This document shows, piece after piece, positions 57,660 through 64,000 of a stretch of 64,000 nucleotides of DNA (positions are counted from its first letter, which is position 1; the number at the start of each line of letters is the position of its first letter). Origin of the DNA: Oopsacas minuta (taxonomy: Eukaryota; Porifera; Hexactinellida; Lyssacinosida; Leucopsacidae); assembly GCA_024704765.1 (NCBI GenBank), contig JAKMXF010000301.1, forward strand, positions 337,961 to 401,960, written 5' to 3'. The translations under genes were made by a program, and so were the position numbers. Under the pieces are notes generated by a model. That model made no database searches, was not told the origin of the DNA, and was given only the letters and a program-made list of their open reading frames with translations.

Positions 57660-59196
57660 ACTGAATATGATATAGTCAAAGTCTGCAAATCTTGTGTAGA
57701 ATTATTGAGGTCTTGGAGTAAAGGTAAAGGAAAACACCTCCCTTTCGGAATTCCTATGATTTAGAGAGAATCAAAAAATCTTTCAATGATTGTTATTTCT
57801 GCATGGTAAATGTCAAGGGCTGCAAAAAGAGTGCCATACACCTGCTGAATTAGCCAAATTTGGAATCTGCTATTCGACCAGTCCCTCATTGTAGTGATCT
57901 ACCTGTACCAATATTCACAGAGTATCTCGGACTCTATGATGATGAAGATGGTGCTAATTCAGAAGAAGTCAATAATCATGAATGTGAATATGATGTTGAT
58001 TTTCAAGGTCCTTCCTCGGAGCCTTCTCTCTTTAACCAAGCGGAATTAAATGATTTAATTCGTGACCTTGACCTCTGGAAAGAATCTTCTGAGTTGCTTG
58101 CATCTAGATTGAAAGAAAAGAGTCTACTCCATCAAGGAACAAAGGTAACATTATATCGTTACAGGGAGCAAGAGTTTCAACAGTATTTCTGCGAAAAGAA
58201 TGGTTTGGTGTTTTGTCCAAATGTTGAGGGACTTCTACCGGCAATGGGAGTTCCGAACTACAATCCAAGTGACTGGAGGCTGTTTATTGACAGCTCCAAA
58301 AGGAGTTTGAAATGTGTACTACTCCATAATGGAAATATATTCGGATCAATTCCTATAGGATATTTAGTTAAACTCAAAGAGGAGTACAATAATGTGAAAG
58401 AGATATTAGAGATTATTAACTACTCTGCACATGATTGGGTCATCTGTGTTGATCTCAAAATGGTCAACTTTCCATTAGGACAACAATCTGGGTTCACTAA
58501 GTACTCCTGTTTCCTTTGTTATTGAGACAGTAGAGATAGGAACCAGCATTGGATAAGGGAAAAGTGGCGTCCGAGAGAATGTTTGAAATTTGGGGACAAA
58601 AATGTAATTAATAACCCTCTGGTACATACAAATAAACTAATTCTACCTCCTCTCCACATTAAGCTTGGTTTAATGAAGCAATTCATCAAAGCACTGGATA
58701 AAGACAGATATTATTTCAAGTATATCCGGAATTATTTCCAGAAATGAGTGAAGAGAAGAAAAAGGCAGTGATATTTGAAGGTCCACAGATTCGCAAGTTA
58801 CTTAGGGACAACAGCTTCAAAGATTCAATGAACGAGGAAGAGAAGAGAGCGTGGCAGGCTTTCTCTAATGTCGTTTCTAATTTCCTTGGTAATAAAAAGG
58901 CATCCAACTACAAAGAACTAGTCACAGAGTTAGTCGACAGCTATCATGTTCTTGGCTGTAATATGAGTATTAAAATTCATTATTTGAGAGACCATCTTGA
59001 TAGATTTCCGGATAATCTAGGTGATATGAGTGAAGAACAAGGTGAACGATTCCATCAAGACATAAAAGTGATGGAACAGCGATATCAAGGAAGATTAGAC
59101 ACACATATGATGGCAGATTACTGTTGGTGCCTAAAAAGAGACTGCCCTAACGAACAACATTCAAGAAAGTCAAACAAGAGAAAATTTTTAGATTGA
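57660..59196 (+). pseudogene. Second, diverged member of the CACTA-like transposase family
   Basis: The same architecture as 40479-42257 at clearly lower identity. The N-terminal part (57660-57830) has VCKSCVELLRSW, PFGIPM and CYFCMVNVKGC, with a TAG after PFGIPMI and a frame change near 57845. The main part (57860-58525) has LNDLIRDLDLWKESSELLAS, WRLFIDSSKRSLK and VDLKMVNF..CFLC. It is stopped by TGA at 58523-58525 where the relative has tryptophan, and resumes (58526-58740) through NVINNPLVHTNKLILPPLHI with another shift near 58740. The end (58744-59196) keeps SEEQGERFHQDIKVMEQRYQ. No intron at the position used by the other copy. CACTA-type ends were not located. Confidence 0.8.
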
Positions 59197-59850
59197 ATAG
59201 TGCTTTATATTATATGTTTATAGTATCACTTTCTTCCGTTCATATTAGCAACAATCATATCATTATTCTTAGTGAATGAAATATTGATATTTTTAGAAAT
59301 TTAATTGATCCAATCTAACATATAAGGGTTGAAACCAATTTTGTTCTATAAATGTAGTAATAGGATTGTGAGAGAACTTGACGTATTAGGGAGAAACAGA
59401 CTAAATAATCGGAATCAGCAACATAGAATTAGTATATATCAGTTGACAAAATCAATACAATTAAAAAGTGCAGGCCTGTGTAATTAATGAACAACCCTTG
59501 TAGCATTATTAAGAAATTTTGAATAATTTTGTGACAGACAGTATATCTAATTAATAGTCACGGGCTGGTTTCGGTTAACAGGTAACAAAAGTCAAGGATT
59601 TTCGATATATTATTTTCTCTAAAGTACGCCTCATTCCCCGCTTAAATAGGTTCCCCATGTATAGAGGCCTGTTGCGTAGGATTTTGACCCGCAAGTAGCA
59701 ATTGCAAATCAAGTAATATCAACATTTCATCCCTAGTCACATAGTATTCGTATTTATACATGTGTGACTTCCTGAATGCACACACTAACATTTTACTTTA
59801 TTTCTAGATTTCAACATCAACACTTATATTTACTTTTGACATTTTCCATT
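59197..59850. other. Intergenic, nothing recognised
   Basis: About 650 bp upstream of the integrase gene. It should include its promoter and any 5' transposon terminus; I could not define either. Confidence 0.35.
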
Positions 59851-62800
59851 ATGGATGCGACAGAGTGTGAAGCAATTCGTGGATACCTCCAGACGAATAT
59901 TATCCCACCAGAAATCAAGAGTGATCGCTACAGAAAGAAGAATTTTGTCAGAAAGTGCAAGGGGATTTACTTTCAAGAGAATAAGCTAATGAAGGTATAT
60001 TCCTGAATGATATTTTTGATTTATACTTATTTCCGGGACATAATTAGAAATCTTGAGGTAACTACATATTTGCGAGGAGGCAGATATATAGTTGCCTCAT
60101 TAAATTTGCGTACCATAGGGAGATGAGAAGGGTGAAAACGCTAGGGGGACTCCTCTGCCCCTCAATGCTACCTACAACCTCTGAGTTTGACTAAAATAAT
60201 TTCTTGTAGATTTTCAGAAAGAAAAATGGCTTTGTGAAATATTTGGAGATTCCACTAGTCTCAGAAATTGACAACATTATCAGATTCTATCACAATGTCA
60301 CTCATCCTGGAATCAATACTACCATTGATGGAATCCGAAATAAATATGATTGGAATGGCATATACAATGATGTTGGATCCTATGTGAGTTACTAAATTAC
60401 GTATTTCTTTCATACATGATTTTCCAAGAAAATGTGGCTGAGAACACAGACTTACCAACCCTCCAGGGATCCCTGGATTACAAATTTTGAAAATCCAGGG
60501 AAATTTGCAAAAGGGGTTGTTAAGTCTGAGAACAGCATGTATTTTATAGTTTGAGGTTATTCACCTTGTAATTATTCTACTGTATACAGCTTTATTTGTG
60601 CTATTGTAAAATTAATATTGTGCGATCTGATGATATTTAGTATACCGGTATACAATTTTATCATATGGAAATCTATTTGTGCGGTACAACCAACCAACCA
60701 TGTATCTAACAACTAATGACCCTTGCGGTAGTTAGTAATTGGGATAGGTAATGGGAGTATTTCACATAAACATATTTGCCAACCTGAGTGAAGAAAAAGC
60801 GGGACGGAATGCTAATTTAGCGGGACATCTGGAACGTAGCAAATTACATTAGACTGGACTACAAACTGACAATTAAATCATTTCCCGTTCTAGATCCGAA
60901 CTTGCCATGACTGTCAAACCTCTGCTGCTCTACCTCCTCAGCCACAACGAGAGCTTCAACCTATTCCTCCTCCTGAAGAACCATGGTGTCATTGTGGAAT
61001 TGATCTCATATGCAATATGTCTCGCACTGTACTTGGATTTCAGCACATTCTTGTAATCGTGTGCTACCTGAGTAAATTTGTAATTGCCCGACCACTCAAG
61101 ACTAAAACTTCTAAAGAAATATTGGATTGTTTACAGGAAATTTATCTCTCGTTCGGTGTACCTAACATCCTCCAACATGATCAGGGAACAGAATTCTCAA
61201 GCAAGGTAACTCATATTTTTACATACTCGAGATTAGTAATTGTAAATTTACCAAGTAAATTATTCCCGATACACAATACAACTTACTATATTGGATATAC
61301 GTACGTAACATGTTGCATTGTCAATTGTCAGCGCATTGCTTCAATATATACCCTGGTAGGAAATTGTGCGTCCTGATGGCTATATTTAAGAAACCGTGTG
61401 GAAAATTGGATTATAATTTATGTTAAATACTAATAAATAAGAATTTCCGAATTAATGCCACAACCTTCTGGAGGAAAATTTACCTTGTTAATCGTTATAT
61501 CTTTCTAACTATTGCTGTACAAGAGTAAATACATGCGCGTAGTAGATTATTATCGTTCTCTTATTTACTTTCAAAATAGAAATTTCAAGAATTTCACAAG
61601 AAGATAAATGTCAACACCAGAAGAACCACAGCATACCACCCACAAAGTAACGGACTTGTTGAGTCACACAACAAAATATTGAAAACGTGAGTATTGATGC
61701 TAAATATAAATATATATATATTTTAAGCCATACATACGTTTAATACACGTCGTTTATAATTAGATAGCTTTGAATCAATTTAACACTTTTACAAATAGAA
61801 AAATCAACAAGATGCAATCTGATGGGGACACTGAATGGACAGAGAAATTACAGACAGCAGTACTAGCAGCAAATACTCAAACCAAAATCTCTACAAGCTA
61901 CACACCCTTTAATCTCATGTTTGGGAGAGACTTTGATTCATCTAACCTTCTCAATCTTATCACTTCTCCAACTAACCCCGAATTACTAACCGAAGCTGAT
62001 ATCTCAGAGGCAGAAGTATCAGAAAATGAAAATATTCAAATGGATGCAAACGAACCACGCCCATTTGACTTTCCTATAATTGATAACGAATGGATAGAAA
62101 ATCTTTCTTCCACACGTAAAGCTGACAGAATGACTGCTATTGAAAACATCAAGGCAGGTCAGAAAGTTCAAAAGAAAACATATGACAACAAAGTTAAACA
62201 CAACAGGTAAGAAATAACGAAACACATTCTTGTGTGATGTAACATGTTGGAATTTCATACATCATCTCTTACTAAAATTAAATTAAATTCACTGACTGTT
62301 GTATAATCAGGTAAATATGAAACAGTCTTGAATCGGAACTAATTTATTGTTTCCTCAATTATATGAATTCTTAAATTCCAAAACACTTACTTTAGTTACA
62401 TAATTAGCATCATCACAAACTGTACGTAATTGGCACATTATTTTCTTTGTATAATCATTGTGTAAACTTAGATCAGAATTTGTGGAAGGAGATGAAGTAC
62501 TTGTACATAATATAAAGAAAGCCAAGCGACTCCCAGGAACAAAAGATGCAAAGAAATATTTGGGACCATATACGATAGAGGAAGTTAAACCAAGCCACCT
62601 AGTTGCTCGCAAAGACCCAGATAGCAAAACAACAAAATTACCCATCCATCTATCAAGAAAATATCATTCTCGCATGAACGAAAAACGGCAGGTTCGAACG
62701 AAGACAGGCAAATCAAAGAAGCCCAAAAGATCTCGCAAATTCCCTTCTAGCGGTAAATATATTAGCGAGACAATATTGTACTGAACTATAACTAATTGAC

Positions 62801-63999
62801 TCAGCCCATGATTAAGTACATATAAACTAGTTGTGTTCTGTATTGATTCGATTAATACGTAATAGCAATCCTACATTTCACATATTTATTCGTATTTAGA
62901 TTCTTTGGATGATATATTGAACCTGGATACCATGGAAGAAACATTTGAAACACCGCAACAACACTCAATCTATGAAAATATCGATTCTGAGCTACTTCAA
63001 TTGAAACCTCGAATACTATCAGCTCTTGTCAATAACACATACTTAACCCAACTATATGAGAAACTCGCTACAAAAGCTGCATCTCTAACTTCATTGAATT
63101 TACTATATTCTTACCATCCACCCAACGAACTAAATTTTGAGGTTAAGGAGAAACTTGCTGTATCAGCCGGTAATTGGTACGCAGAATATCGTTCCTCCTA
63201 TCCTACTGAAATACCTGAAGAGATCTGGACTATCCAATTGCTGTTCTATCACCAGTAATAATTGAGTTGATATTCCCAACTGAGCAAGTTCATAAGATCA
63301 TTGAAATACCAGAACAATCTATACAAAATGCATCAGATCTTATCCCATATCCTAAATGGGGAGGAGAGTATAACAACATCGTGCAATCTAACACCTGTTC
63401 TATCGACAATATATTGGCTATTCTTAGTTCGAATAAAGCAACCATCATAGACTCACTGAAGTTAATCGGAAGTACACATATTGAAGCTAAATTCCACTAC
63501 ATATTCCAATTGGCTGCTAATTGTGAATTTGAGAAACTTCGAGAATATGTTGCTACTGAAATTGGGCTTGAAGTTATTTATGATTCCTCAGGATTGATGC
63601 GGTCTTACGATTTCTTTGGATCAGAGGGTAACACCATCAAATATTTACGAACAGAAGATTTGTGTAACGACAAATATTTCACTATCTTCCAATGCCACCA
63701 ATGCACCAATATATTTGAGACACAATCCATGATTAGTAATATAGGAGACGTTATTACAAACCTGGAATCATCTGTTAATCGAAGTCTCGTTCCTATTAAA
63801 TGCAAGTCTTGTGGATCAACTACTGCTGTCTTAGAGAGGATATCTGGTCAATTCAAGTCAATACCTGTCATGCTAACAATTGAAATCGGACATCTACCCG
63901 AATTGCCAGACATTTTTGCAAGTGATATTGACAAACACTTTACCATCAGTCACAACCAACGGACACTTCACTACCAACTTGCTGGCTTTAGCATATTGA
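59851..63999 (+). CDS. Ginger-type integrase fused to a USP-like protease domain (spliced, runs off window)
   Basis: Seven exons fit with GT-AG introns and matching phases: 59851-59994, 60210-60383, 60894-61205, 61580-61686, 61799-62206, 62472-62752 and 62900 to the window end. Exons 2-3 hold an H2C2 finger (FYHNVTHPG, TCHDCQ). Exons 3-4 hold the rve integrase core: D in CGIDLICN, D in LQHDQGTEF, E in NGLVESHN, and splicing gives exactly 35 residues between the last two (DD35E). Exon 6 has the GPY motif (KYLGPYTIEEV). Exon 7, after a one-base frame break between 63216 and 63258, continues with a USP-like region: WGGEYNNI, NTCSIDNILAIL (cysteine box), two CxxC pairs (CHQC, CKSC) and LHYQLAGFSIL. 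Start is the ATG of MDATECEAIRGYL. It is either a Ginger-type transposon gene or a domesticated copy. The frame break may be a real lesion or a sequence error. Confidence 0.82.
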
Positions 64000-64000
64000 G

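Noticed and set aside
1-63999. CRISPR arrays, bacterial operons, phage or viral genes
   Set aside because: No direct repeat-spacer arrays, ribosome-binding-site-led gene strings or viral structural genes were seen; the window is eukaryotic throughout.

Overview
The window is nuclear DNA from an animal, probably an AT-rich invertebrate; I cannot name the genus. The evidence is a set of conserved single-copy eukaryotic genes (M16 metallopeptidase, COP9 signalosome subunit 4, RNA polymerase I/III subunit AC19, SAC2-type phosphoinositide phosphatase), GT-AG introns, and a rich collection of DNA transposons typical of Metazoa (hAT, Tigger/pogo, mariner/maT, P/THAP9, KRBA2/Ginger, MULE, CACTA-like). 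I saw no bacterial operon, phage or CRISPR signal. The clear host genes are spread out, and most of the remaining sequence is transposon-derived or unrecognised AT-rich DNA.

Layout. 0.1-3.3 kb: a single-exon, membrane-anchored insulysin/nardilysin-like protease. 5.1-8.6 kb: a KRBA2/Ginger-like element with long terminal inverted repeats (TIRs), itself hit by a small hAT-type MITE. 9.0-11.4 kb: a dead Tigger (copy A). 12.2-16.2 kb: an old GTF2IRD2-like hAT split by a second complete hAT (13.7-15.9 kb). 16.6-17.1 kb: a second copy of the MITE. 17.6-18.9 kb: CSN4 (minus). 22 kb: a pogo-like MITE. 23.1-23.4 kb: POLR1D/AC19 (minus). 24.0-25.7 kb: a ZBED5/Buster-like hAT with perfect 8-bp target duplications. 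27.2-28.9 kb: a THAP9/P-element relic. 29.8-30.5 and 31.5-32.4 kb: palindromic fold-back elements. 33.9-35.2 kb: a maT-type (DD37D) mariner relative. 35.7-38.0 kb: a convergent pair made of an HMGXB3/KDZ-like transposase relic and a Ulp1-protease/PHD relic. 40.2-42.8 kb: an apparently intact two-exon transposon with CACTA ends. 43.0-44.3 kb: a ZNF862-like hAT relic. 44.8-47.2 kb: Tigger copy B. 48.2-49.3 kb: a fold-back. 49.4-50.5 kb: a mariner relic (DD34D). 50.7-52.0 kb: a MULE relic. 54.6-56.6 kb: SAC2/INPP5F (minus). 57.7-59.2 kb: a decayed relative of the CACTA-like gene. 59.9 kb to the window end: a seven-exon integrase gene (H2C2 finger, DD35E core, GPY motif) whose last exon carries a USP-like deubiquitinase domain and runs off the window.

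The points most worth attention are: (i) the two Tigger copies, 35.8 kb apart, are identical over about 1.66 kb, including their inactivating mutations, yet differ by about 4-8% at both ends, as expected from gene conversion or an assembly artefact; (ii) the integrase plus USP-like protease gene, whose six introns splice in phase and restore an exact DD35E spacing; (iii) the CACTA-ended element with an intact 559-residue two-exon protein; (iv) several nested insertions whose order can be read from target-site duplications. All calls come from reading the sequence by eye; no database search was possible.
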